A stretch of 5,722 nucleotides of DNA from an uncultured Nitrosomonadales bacterium (GTDB lineage Bacteria > Pseudomonadota > Gammaproteobacteria > Burkholderiales > Gallionellaceae). The notes beneath the pieces are model-generated. The model was not told the origin of the DNA and searched no databases. It was given only the letters and a program-made list of their open reading frames with translations. This document shows positions 1-5,335 of this stretch, piece by piece. Each line of letters starts with the position of its first letter. Within the stretch, counting starts at the first letter, position 1. The position numbers and the translations under genes are program-made. The DNA lies in assembly GCA_903934275.1 (NCBI GenBank), contig CAIZNF010000131.1:1-5722 (forward strand). The letters run 5' to 3'.

Positions 1-1
1 G

Positions 2-97
2 GCCACCGATGGATCACCCGCCGAAACACCCGCACCACGCCCCCTTGCCGCACCGATGCCCCAAGCAGCGCCGGTAACAGAGTGCTCGGTGCAGTAG
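2..97 (+). CDS. Possible 3' end of an unidentified gene, cut by the window edge
   Basis: An open frame enters from the left edge and stops at TAG 95-97. The 31 visible residues are rich in Ala and Pro, with several PA/AP pairs, and end in ECSVQ. That suits a flexible C-terminal tail but gives no recognisable domain. The main support is compositional: the DNA is GC-rich up to about position 95 and turns abruptly AT-rich after it, as expected at a gene end. A second plus frame is also open to a TGA at 100-102, and two minus frames are open as well, so frame and strand are uncertain. No function can be proposed. Confidence 0.25.
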   Translation, partial: ATDGSPAETPAPRPLAAPMPQAAPVTECSVQ

Positions 98-184
98 AAT
101 GAGAACAATTGGCTAATGGGAAATTTTTTATAATTGGTACTTTTGTAATTCCTGTCTCCCTAAGCCGGATGAGCCAGAACCAAT

Positions 185-228
185 GTAGGTCGGGCTCTGC
201 CCGACATGGTGGGCAGAGCCCACCCTAC
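185..228. repeat. Palindromic dispersed repeat upstream of ubiA
   Basis: Two 20-nt arms (185-204 and 209-228) are inverted copies matching at 16 of 20 positions around a 4-nt loop. Each arm also contains its own small palindrome, GGGCTCTGCCC or its complement. The ends read GTAGG...CCTAC, the same style as the repeat at 5253-5328. Elements of the GTAGG(G/T)TGGGC type are known as dispersed intergenic repeats in many proteobacteria. It lies upstream of the candidate ubiA promoter and could fold into a hairpin, but no T-tract follows it on the plus strand, so it is not a standard terminator for an upstream gene. Confidence 0.7.
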
Positions 229-235
229 GGTTTCG

Positions 236-266
236 TTGAAAAATTATTGTCATTTTTTGATATCAT
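236..266 (+). promoter_or_regulatory. Candidate sigma-70 promoter for ubiA
   Basis: A -10-like TATCAT at 261-266 matches TATAAT at 5 of 6 positions and is preceded by TG at 258-259, giving an extended -10. A -35-like TTGAAA (5 of 6) lies at 236-241, but the spacer is 19 nt, longer than the preferred 17. The surrounding DNA is AT-rich and ubiA begins 39 nt downstream. This is assigned by motif only. Confidence 0.35.
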
Positions 267-305
267 TTAACCGGTAAGTGACTAGTAGGCTACCCGGATA
301 AATAG

Positions 306-1196
306 ATGCTTGCACCCCGACCAGAAATGACTGTCACCGAACGTCTATCGCTATACATCCAGCTCACGCGCCTGCATCGCCCCATCGGCATCCTGCTGCT
401 GCTGTGGCCGACGCTATGGGGCGTGTGGATCGCGGGCGAAGGTCATCCAGCCTGGCATATCGCACTCATTTTTGTACTCGGCACCGTGCTGATGCGTTCC
501 GCCGGATGCGCCGTTAACGACTACGCGGATCGCCACATCGACAAGCACGTCAAACGTACTCAGGAACGCCCAATCACCAGCGGGCGCATCGCACCCGGCG
601 AGGCTTTGTGGCTGGCGGCGGCACTGGCCATAGTCGCCTTTCTGCTGATCCTGCCGCTCAATAATTTGACGCTGCTGCTCTCGGTCCCTGCGGTGTTGCT
701 TGCCGCCAGCTACCCTTTTACCAAACGCTTCTTCGCCATCCCACAAGCCTATCTCGGTATCGCGTTCGGTTTCGGTATCCCGATGGCCTTTGCCGCACAA
801 CTCGGTAGCGTACCGCCGGTAGCGTGGCTGCTACTCATCGCTAATGTATTCTGGGCGATTGCCTACGACACCGAATACGCGATGGTGGATCGCGACGACG
901 ATATCCGTATTGGCATTCATTCCTCGGCGCTGTTTTTCGGTAAATATGATGTGGCGGCGGTAATGGCCTGTTACGCTACCACGTTGGCCTTATTGGTGTG
1001 GGTAGGCCAGGTGACAGGATCGGGATGGATGTTTTATGCGGGATTGCTGGTCGCGGCGGGCATCGCGCTGTATCACTACAGCCTGATCAAAAACAGAAGT
1101 CGCGAAGCGTGCTTCGCGGCATTCCTGCACAACAACTGGTTTGGTGCGGCGGTGTTCGCGGGCATCGCGCTGGATTATTTGATGCGAACCCCGTAG
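306..1196 (+). CDS. ubiA: 4-hydroxybenzoate polyprenyltransferase UbiA
   Basis: This inner-membrane enzyme transfers the polyprenyl chain onto 4-hydroxybenzoate, the first membrane step of ubiquinone synthesis. The 296-residue length is close to the family norm of about 290. The N-terminal [18 protein letters not shown] block (residues 22-39) is a family hallmark. The first Asp-rich motif, NDYADRHID, is at residues 71-79 and is followed by [11 protein letters not shown]. The second, [13 protein letters not shown], is at 187-199. Both bind Mg-diphosphate in this superfamily. About eight or nine hydrophobic helices fill the rest, and the protein ends in [18 protein letters not shown]. Neither ATG 306 nor the in-frame ATG 327 has a good Shine-Dalgarno sequence. 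The later start ([13 protein letters not shown]) resembles the usual N-terminus better, so the true protein may be 289 residues. No ubiC lies immediately upstream within the window. The gene converges on ctaA. Confidence 0.96.
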   Translation: MLAPRPEMTVTERLSLYIQLTRLHRPIGILLLLWPTLWGVWIAGEGHPAWHIALIFVLGTVLMRSAGCAVNDYADRHIDKHVKRTQERPITSGRIAPGEALWLAAALAIVAFLLILPLNNLTLLLSVPAVLLAASYPFTKRFFAIPQAYLGIAFGFGIPMAFAAQLGSVPPVAWLLLIANVFWAIAYDTEYAMVDRDDDIRIGIHSSALFFGKYDVAAVMACYATTLALLVWVGQVTGSGWMFYAGLLVAAGIALYHYSLIKNRSREACFAAFLHNNWFGAAVFAGIALDYLMRTP

Positions 1197-1270
1197 CGCA
1201 TTATTCTTCGAGCAAGCTGCGCAACATTTATAGAGTCCCCATAGTCGTTCTTCTGTAACCATGGTGGTAA

Positions 1271-1404
1271 AAAATTGCCCTATAGAGCCGACCAACAAAT
1301 AGATTACAAATCCGCTCGCCCTGAGCTTGTCGAAGGGTTGTATGGTTCGACAAGCTTACCACGAGCGGGAAACTATTAAATGGCCGACTCAATAGGGCGA
1401 TTTT
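1271..1404. repeat. Nested long palindrome (MITE-like) between convergent ubiA and ctaA
   Basis: An outer pair of 24-nt inverted repeats (1271-1294 and 1381-1404) matches at 20 of 24 positions. Both carry a GCCCTAT / ATAGGGC core, and the ends are A4 and T4. Inside lies a second, independent inverted pair (see 1312-1368). The whole 134 bp could fold into one long interrupted hairpin. It has no coding capacity of note. The layout resembles a small non-autonomous transposable element, or one repeat inserted within another, but I see no convincing target-site duplication. Because ubiA ends at 1196 and ctaA (minus) at 1450, and because the stem is flanked by A-runs on one side and T-runs on the other, it could also act as a bidirectional transcription terminator. 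Confidence 0.65.
1312..1368. repeat. Inner inverted repeat of the GAGCTTGTCGAAGGG family
   Basis: The arms at 1312-1334 and 1346-1368 are 23 nt each, match at 19 of 23 positions, and are separated by an 11-nt loop. The left arm runs into CCCTGAGCTTGTCGAAGGG (1319-1337). That sequence is a familiar dispersed intergenic repeat in many bacterial genomes, usually found with its inverse CCCTTCGACAAGCTCAGGG. The right arm has drifted at the CCCTG block. A degenerate single copy of the same motif occurs at 4381-4399 in this window. Confidence 0.7.
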
Positions 1405-1449
1405 GATGTATCAAGCGAATTAAAATTTATTGCCAGAGTGGTCTTCACA

Positions 1450-2385
1450 TCAAGCTTCACGTTTTTTGAGCTTGAAACTCAATACCATTAGCGCAACGAG
1501 CAACAGCATCGCTATCGCGTTATGCAGAACAGCACCCGCAAGTGACAAGCCGAGCAGCACATTGGAGATGCCGATCGCAAACTGAGACACGACCAGCCCC
1601 AGAATGGTCTTGCCGATGTTGTTCAAACTTTTCACCGCCATAATCCTGAAGGACAGCCAGCCCAAGTAAATGACGGTGATTATTGCACCTACCCGATGCA
1701 TCCAGTGAATCGCCGTCAGCTTTTCCACTGACAGCGGCAGACCGGAATTATTCAGGCTGTATGAAAAATCCATCGGTGGCAGTAGTGTTCCCTGGCAAAG
1801 AGGGAAACCGCTGCAGGCAAGCGCGGCAAAATTGGAGCTTACCCAGCCGCCCAGCATGATTTGAACCAGCAGCAATACAATGCCCAACCACGACAAGCCG
1901 CGCCAATTTTGCGCCTCATCAACGCTGGCGATACCAGTCAACACCACTTGGCGTAGCGCGATCCATGACAGCAGCATCAGCATGGCGATTCCGCCCGCAA
2001 GATGCACCGGGACAATGATTGGGCGCGGCAGGTGTGCAAAAGCAAAGATACCGAACACGGCAAGAAATACCATCAACCCCAACAGCAAGGTCGGCAGCAA
2101 TGGCGATTGCCGCAACTCCTTGCGCTTCTGCCACGCAAGCCCGCAAACCGCGATAGCCAGAAGCCCCAGCAATTGAACCACCTGGCTATGCAGCTTCCAT
2201 TGCCACGAAGTATGGCTGCGCGCCGCGTCAGCCTGGGGTGGCTGCCGTTCCTTAAGCGCATTTTTCTCATAGCAGGCAGGCCAGTCGGTGCAGCCCAAAC
2301 CCGCATCGGAAAGGCGCGCATAGGCACTTAACACTACAGCGCAAAAAGCCAGCAAACAGGTAAATAGAATTAGTTTTAGGTACAT
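1450..2385 (-). CDS. ctaA: Heme A synthase, CtaA/Cox15 family (divergent first histidine motif)
   Basis: Membrane enzymes of this family oxidise the methyl group of heme O to the formyl group of heme A, the cofactor of aa3-type cytochrome oxidases. The 311-residue protein has about eight hydrophobic helices in two similar halves. Family marks are RLSDAGLGCTDWPACYE (24-40) with Cys32 and Cys38, GGWVSSNFAALACSGFPLC (179-197) with Cys191 and Cys197, IHWMHRVGA (226-234) and LHNAIAML (287-294). The four expected heme-ligand histidines can be assigned to His66, His128, His230 and His288. The second half is canonical. In the first half the usual E-x-x-H-R motif reads W-K-L-H-S at residues 62 to 67: the conserved Glu and Arg are missing although the His remains. 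The start ATG has no clear Shine-Dalgarno sequence. No ctaB or oxidase subunit gene is in the window. A TACAAT element at 2420-2425 (minus) is a weak promoter candidate. The family call is firm; full activity is less so. Confidence 0.9.
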   Translation of the reverse strand: MYLKLILFTCLLAFCAVVLSAYARLSDAGLGCTDWPACYEKNALKERQPPQADAARSHTSWQWKLHSQVVQLLGLLAIAVCGLAWQKRKELRQSPLLPTLLLGLMVFLAVFGIFAFAHLPRPIIVPVHLAGGIAMLMLLSWIALRQVVLTGIASVDEAQNWRGLSWLGIVLLLVQIMLGGWVSSNFAALACSGFPLCQGTLLPPMDFSYSLNNSGLPLSVEKLTAIHWMHRVGAIITVIYLGWLSFRIMAVKSLNNIGKTILGLVVSQFAIGISNVLLGLSLAGAVLHNAIAMLLLVALMVLSFKLKKREA

Positions 2386-2494
2386 TAATTAGAAAGATAC
2401 GAAAAATGAAAACAGCGCAATTGTAAGCGATCACGGCAAGCAAAACGAGGTTTGGCATCTTCCTGTTATATAAGCTAACTTTGAAAAAATCACC

Positions 2495-2557
2495 GTGGGA
2501 GCGGTCTCCAAGCCTCGATGAGCTGCCTGAAAATCGCGGCCTGGAGACCGCTCCCAC
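2495..2557. repeat. REP-like inverted doublet (BIME-like)
   Basis: Two 25-nt arms (2495-2519 and 2533-2557) are inverted copies matching at 23 of 25 positions, with the outer 16 nt (GTGGGAGCGGTCTCCA) perfect, around a 13-nt spacer. Each unit reads GTGGGAGCGG...CCGCGAT or a close variant. That is the layout of the Pseudomonas REP family (GTGGGAGCGG head plus a short GCGG...CCGC hairpin), which is mobilised by REP-associated tyrosine transposases. It lies in the 235-bp spacer downstream of the pilin gene and upstream of ctaA, both on the minus strand. Here it could stabilise or end the pilin transcript. Apart from this doublet, I see no gene in 2386-2620. Confidence 0.8.
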
Positions 2558-2620
2558 AGGACGTGCAACTGTTTTATTATTCGGGGTATTTTGATTCTGG
2601 GTGTTTTGACACTATGCCCG

Positions 2621-3259
2621 TTAGATGCCCATGCACACCAGGTAAGAGGTGTCGTCAACAATAGATCCGGTCGCTACCGCAGTTCCTGCAGCAGTAGTAC
2701 CAGTCGCAGTTACTTGCAGGGAACCGGAGGCTGTATTGCCGTCATCCAGGGTGGTATCAAGTTGCTTGGCGAATTTGCCGGCTATGCTGTTGGAACAAAT
2801 TATGTACGATCCCTTTAGCCCGGTAATCGCTGTGCTGGCCGCATTGGTGATGCCAATAGCCCCGCCAATCGCATTTTTCGGCAAGTAGTCGGCTGCCGCT
2901 GTATCTGTTGGTCCGGGAGCCAAGCCAGCAAGGCGAATATGCTGCCAGAAGTTGAATGATTCTCCGTTTGCAGCGTTCCAATTGCCTTCTATTATGCCGC
3001 TGCTATTGCCATTTGTAATGGTTATCCCGGCAGTGGTCACATGGGTGGATGCCAATACATCATCACCTGGTAACGCGCGGAACTTGTCCTGATACCCGTA
3101 GATGAAAACTGGAATATTTTTGAAATCAGCGGCAAGGTTTTTGACCTTCGCGCTATTGATAAGCTCTTGCCCCTTGAGTACGCCGCTGAGCAGCAGGCCA
3201 ATAATCACCAGTACGATGGCGATTTCGATCAGGGTGAAACCGGATTGATTGCGCTTCAT
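2621..3259 (-). CDS. Type IV prepilin-like / type II secretion pseudopilin-like protein
   Basis: The 212-residue protein begins MKRNQSG|FTLIEIAIVLVIIGLLL. This is a short basic leader ending in Gly7, followed by Phe at mature position 1, Glu at mature position 5 and a hydrophobic helix: the class III signal cut and N-methylated by PilD-type prepilin peptidase. The start at 3259 is chosen because it gives the normal 7-residue leader and has an AGGAGG Shine-Dalgarno sequence 8 nt upstream; the frame extends further upstream but without such support. After the helix comes KGQELINSAKVKNLAADF, the amphipathic continuation, and then a globular part with ALPGDD at 62-67. Only two Cys are present, Cys155 and Cys209, the second three residues from the C-terminus, as in the disulfide-bounded D-region of pilins. 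The section from about 170 to 205 is Thr/Ala/Gly-rich. It is not recognisably PilA/PilE or GspG, and no pilus or secretion machinery gene is adjacent, so it may be a minor or orphan pilin. Confidence 0.85.
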   Translation of the reverse strand: MKRNQSGFTLIEIAIVLVIIGLLLSGVLKGQELINSAKVKNLAADFKNIPVFIYGYQDKFRALPGDDVLASTHVTTAGITITNGNSSGIIEGNWNAANGESFNFWQHIRLAGLAPGPTDTAAADYLPKNAIGGAIGITNAASTAITGLKGSYIICSNSIAGKFAKQLDTTLDDGNTASGSLQVTATGTTAAGTAVATGSIVDDTSYLVCMGI

Positions 3260-3267
3260 TATGACAA

Positions 3268-3273
3268 CCTCCT
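3268..3273 (-). promoter_or_regulatory. Strong Shine-Dalgarno sequence of the pilin gene
   Basis: Read on the minus strand this is AGGAGG, 8 nt before ATG 3259. It is the only near-perfect ribosome binding site in the window and it fixes the pilin start. It suggests high translation, as expected for a structural pilin. Confidence 0.85.
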
Positions 3274-3292
3274 GCTTGTGGATGCCGCGCAA

Positions 3293-3321
3293 AGAATACA
3301 GCAAGTGCCACATCAAGCCAA
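3293..3321 (-). promoter_or_regulatory. Candidate sigma-70 promoter for the pilin gene
   Basis: On the minus strand TTGGCT (3321-3316, 4 of 6 to TTGACA) and TATTCT (3298-3293, 4 of 6 to TATAAT) are separated by exactly 17 nt. It lies 33 nt upstream of the pilin ATG, in the 97-bp spacer after the epimerase gene. Matches are modest and the call is by motif only; cotranscription with the epimerase gene is equally possible. Confidence 0.3.
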
Positions 3322-3356
3322 ATAATTGCACCCTAGCACAGTTTGCGTTGGGGATG

Positions 3357-4325
3357 TCACGCGTTGCCAAGCGTTTGATAATCAGTTTTTCTGATTGAAG
3401 CCAGCGCATCTACCACGGTCGGGTAACACAGCTTTACCTTTAATTCTTGCTTAATCCGCTCATTGGTCAGCCGTCGCGATTCGTTCATGAACGACCATAA
3501 CATAGGCGATACGGCGTGCTCGACTTCCACGCGCGGCAATCGGGGCAGGCGTGGCAGGCCGAAGGTATCCGCCACGGCATCGAAATAGTCGCCCATTTTA
3601 ATCCCGTTGCCGTCGCTGGCGTGATACACGCGATTAGGTTTGGCATACCTCAACACGGCTACCACGATACGCGCGAGATCGTCTGCGTGGATGAGATTGG
3701 TGAAGCTGTCATCAATCGCTGCAATGTTTGGTGTGCCTGCACGCAGGCGGTCAAGCGGCAGGCGGTCAACCGCGTAGATACCTGGCACGCGCAGGATGCT
3801 GGCATTTACATGATTTCGTTTAGCCCAACTGCGTATTTGTTGTTCCGCATTCACACGGAGCTGCGCACGCGCCGTCTGCGGATTGAGCGGATATGTTTCG
3901 CTCATCTGGATGCCGCCACAATCGCCATACACACCGCTGGTGCTGATATAGATGAGGTGCTCGGGCAGTTTCCCGCGCGACAGGACGGAGAGAAGGTTGC
4001 GAGTGCGGGCATCACTCTCTCTTTCGGCAGTCACCAAGCGTCTTTCTTCCGCACCGGCCTCCCCCAGCGGGAGAAGGGGGGGGCGTTGTTTTCGTTGAGC
4101 TGTAAAAGGCGGCGCGAAGTGCAACACTACATCAGCCAATCCGGCGATGCGCACGAGGCTGGCACGGTCGTCCAGATCGCACAGCAGTGGGGTAATACCC
4201 ATCGCGCGCAATTTGGCAAAACGTTCCGTGCGGCGTGCCAGCCCAAGCAACTGGTAGCGCCCTTGTAACAGCGGCACAACGCGCATGGCGATGTCGCCGC
4301 AGCCCACTATGAGAATCCGTTTCAT
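3357..4325 (-). CDS. YeeZ-like NAD(P)-binding epimerase/dehydratase (extended SDR-like)
   Basis: The 322-residue Rossmann-fold protein resembles the SDR-like NAD-dependent epimerase group that includes E. coli YeeZ; its substrate is unknown. MKRILIVGCGDIAMRV (1-16) is the dinucleotide-binding strand and turn, a GxGxxG variant with Ala13 in place of the last Gly. Further marks are VVLHFAPP (66-73), LIYISTSGVYGDCGG (124-138), PGIYAVDRLPLDRLR (181-195) and the NLIHADDLARIV block (210-221). Tyr133 of the active-site region is present, but the Lys expected at Tyr+4 of a classical YxxxK is absent; YeeZ has the same STSVYGD pattern. Residues of about 77-104 look like foreign repeat-derived sequence (separate entry) and explain the extra length. 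I chose ATG 4325 because the Rossmann motif normally starts at the first residues; an in-frame ATG at 4358 would add 11. Neither has a clear Shine-Dalgarno sequence. It is divergent from rpsU. Confidence 0.82.
   Translation of the reverse strand: MKRILIVGCGDIAMRVVPLLQGRYQLLGLARRTERFAKLRAMGITPLLCDLDDRASLVRIAGLADVVLHFAPPFTAQRKQRPPLLPLGEAGAEERRLVTAERESDARTRNLLSVLSRGKLPEHLIYISTSGVYGDCGGIQMSETYPLNPQTARAQLRVNAEQQIRSWAKRNHVNASILRVPGIYAVDRLPLDRLRAGTPNIAAIDDSFTNLIHADDLARIVVAVLRYAKPNRVYHASDGNGIKMGDYFDAVADTFGLPRLPRLPRVEVEHAVSPMLWSFMNESRRLTNERIKQELKVKLCYPTVVDALASIRKTDYQTLGNA
4014..4097 (-). repeat. Probable dispersed-repeat insertion inside the epimerase reading frame
   Basis: This stretch encodes about residues 77-104 (RKQRPPLLPLGEAGAEERR and onward), between VLHFAPP and DARTRNLLSVLSRG, which are normally separated by only a few residues in this family as I know it. 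The DNA contains CCTCCCCCAGCGGGAGAAGG at 4058-4077, a CTCCC...GGGAG palindrome typical of dispersed repeats that translate as LPLGE-like peptides when they fall in genes. It is about 84 bp, a multiple of three, so the frame survives. Boundaries are estimated from the protein, not from a visible target duplication. The insert starts with an 8-nt poly-G (plus strand) at 4076-4083. Confidence 0.55.
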
Positions 4326-4380
4326 GGCGCGATTATGCGTTAAACCCGAATAATCCATTAGAAAAACTGTGTCATACCGG

Positions 4381-4399
4381 CCTTTCGATAAACTCAGGG
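4381..4399. repeat. Degenerate half copy of the TTCGACAAGCTCAGGG repeat
   Basis: CCTTTCGATAAACTCAGGG matches the reverse complement of 1319-1337 at 16 of 19 positions, and the three differences are all C-to-T or G-to-A transitions. No inverted partner is evident nearby, so it looks like a decayed single unit in the 184-bp spacer between the divergent epimerase and rpsU genes. Confidence 0.5.
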
Positions 4400-4442
4400 G
4401 GAGGGGCTCTTGCAGAAGGCCGTTGTCGCCGCAAAATCGCTG

Positions 4443-4471
4443 TTGTGGAACGTGCGGGCTTTTGCTAGAAT
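4443..4471 (+). promoter_or_regulatory. Likely sigma-70 promoter of the rpsU-yqeY-dnaG operon
   Basis: An extended -10, TGCTAGAAT (TAGAAT at 4466-4471, 5 of 6 to consensus, TG at 4463-4464), follows a weak -35, TTGTGG (4443-4448), with an ideal 17-nt spacer. A start near 4478 would leave a leader of about 32 nt before the rpsU ATG, with a modest AAGG ribosome binding site at 4496-4499. Good position and a strong extended -10 make this the best promoter candidate in the window. Confidence 0.6.
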
Positions 4472-4509
4472 CGCGCCCTCAATTTTTGGGTAGATAAGGT
4501 ATTTCGTTT

Positions 4510-4722
4510 ATGACAACTGTACGAGTTAAGGAAAATGAGCCGTTTGAAGTTGCAATGCGTCGCTTCAAGCGTTCCGTGGAAAAAACTGGCCTGCTGACAG
4601 ATTTGCGCGCCCGCGAGTTTTATGAGAAGCCCACAGCAGAACGCAAGCGCAAGCTGGCTGCCGCAGTGAAGCGCCATTACAAGCGCCTGCGCAGCCAAGT
4701 TCTCCCTCCCAAGCTTTATTGA
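4510..4722 (+). CDS. rpsU: Small-subunit ribosomal protein S21
   Basis: The 70-residue, very basic protein is the S21 component of the 30S platform, next to the anti-Shine-Dalgarno end of 16S rRNA, and supports translation initiation. The sequence is a full-length family match (E. coli S21 has 71 residues): [21 protein letters not shown] at the start, then [19 protein letters not shown], and a Lys/Arg-rich C-terminal helix ([19 protein letters not shown]). It is the first gene of the conserved macromolecular synthesis operon and is followed 53 nt later by the YqeY-domain gene. A short GC stem (4740-4744 with 4758-4762) lies in that gap without a T-tract. Confidence 0.97.
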   Translation: MTTVRVKENEPFEVAMRRFKRSVEKTGLLTDLRAREFYEKPTAERKRKLAAAVKRHYKRLRSQVLPPKLY

Positions 4723-4775
4723 TTCTGACCTATTGATTTGCCGCGTCTCTGCTGGATGCGGCGATTGGTTTCGAT

Positions 4776-5222
4776 ATGAGTCTCAGGCTGCAAATCACCG
4801 ATGACATGAAAACCGCGATGCGCGCCAAGGATACGGCGCGCCTCGGGGCTATTCGTCTGCTGCTCGCCGCGATGAAACAGCGCGAGGTGGACGAGCGCAT
4901 CGAATTGACGGATGCGGACGTGGTCGCCATCATCGAAAAAATGAACAAGCAGCGGCGCGATTCCATCAGCCAGTATGAAGCGGCTGGCCGCCAGGATCTG
5001 GCGGATGTCGAGAAATTTGAGATGAGCGTGTTGGCAACTTATATGCCGCAACAGATGAGCGAAGCCGAAGTCGCCACAGCCGTGGCCGAAGCGGTTGCAT
5101 CGACCGGCGCGGCCAGCCCGCAAGACATGGGCAAAGTGATGGGCGTGCTCAAAGCCAAATTGGCCGGACGCGCCGACATGGGCAAAGTTTCAGCGTTGAT
5201 AAAAGCGCAATTATCCAGGTAA
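4776..5222 (+). CDS. GatB/YqeY-domain protein
   Basis: The 148-residue protein is a full-length, stand-alone YqeY-family member. The fold is related to the tRNA-binding tail of GatB, the amidotransferase subunit that makes Gln-tRNA or Asn-tRNA, but stand-alone members lack the GatB catalytic part and their exact role is not established. Family marks are RLGAIRLLLAAMKQREVDER (22-41), KQRRDSISQYEAAGRQDLA (58-76), EMSVLATYMPQQMSEAEV (82-99) and DMGKVMGVLKAKLAGRADMG (117-136), which leads into the final helix. There is no clear Shine-Dalgarno sequence before ATG 4776; translation may depend on ribosomes coming from rpsU. Its place between rpsU and dnaG is common in betaproteobacteria and several other groups. 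It ends 180 bp before dnaG, a gap filled with repeats. Confidence 0.93.
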   Translation: MSLRLQITDDMKTAMRAKDTARLGAIRLLLAAMKQREVDERIELTDADVVAIIEKMNKQRRDSISQYEAAGRQDLADVEKFEMSVLATYMPQQMSEAEVATAVAEAVASTGAASPQDMGKVMGVLKAKLAGRADMGKVSALIKAQLSR

Positions 5223-5252
5223 GCCCTCGGCTTTGCCATTCCGGCGAAGCGA

Positions 5253-5328
5253 CGTAGGTTGGGCAAAGCTTAGCGTGCCCAACATAATGGTGTGTTGGGC
5301 ACGGCCTCCGGCCTTTGCCCAACCTACG
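5253..5328. repeat. Palindromic dispersed repeat between yqeY and dnaG
   Basis: The outer 16 nt CGTAGGTTGGGCAAAG (5253-5268) is perfectly mirrored at 5313-5328. After an unequal internal interruption, TGCCCAACA (5276-5284) is mirrored perfectly at 5293-5301. The ends belong to the same GTAGG(T)..GGGC type as 185-228, though the interiors differ. As RNA it would make a long interrupted hairpin inside the operon transcript. No T-tract follows the stem, so factor-independent termination is unlikely. Confidence 0.75.
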
Positions 5329-5335
5329 CGACTGG

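Noticed and set aside
1..110. A minus-strand gene running out of the left edge
   Set aside because: One minus frame reads protein-like (ALLGASVRQGGVVRVF), but no start codon is found in frame before AT-rich DNA, and nothing in it is recognisable.
414..800. A 128-codon minus-strand open frame inside ubiA
   Set aside because: The plus strand encodes an unmistakable UbiA with both Asp-rich motifs; the minus product is polar, without a domain or a ribosome binding site.
3298..3325. A sigma-54 type promoter (TGGC...GC) ahead of the pilin gene, as for some pilA genes
   Set aside because: TTTGGCTTGATGTGGCA looks tempting, but the GG-to-GC spacing is 9 rather than 10 nt and the TTGC half is poor. 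A weak sigma-70 pair with a 17-nt spacer fits better.
3260..3409. An N-terminal extension of the pilin frame of 50 residues
   Set aside because: It would put the prepilin cleavage site deep inside the protein and overlap the end of the epimerase gene. The AGGAGG site and the 7-residue leader support the start at 3259.
3516..4268. A 250-codon open frame on the plus strand opposite the epimerase gene
   Set aside because: It has no recognisable domain and mirrors a minus-strand frame that carries a clear Rossmann motif and SDR-like blocks. It is an antisense shadow.
4740..4762. A hairpin between rpsU and yqeY as an intrinsic terminator
   Set aside because: The stem is only 5 bp with a 13-nt loop and is followed by GATTGGTTT rather than a T-tract. 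A processing role is possible but unsupported.
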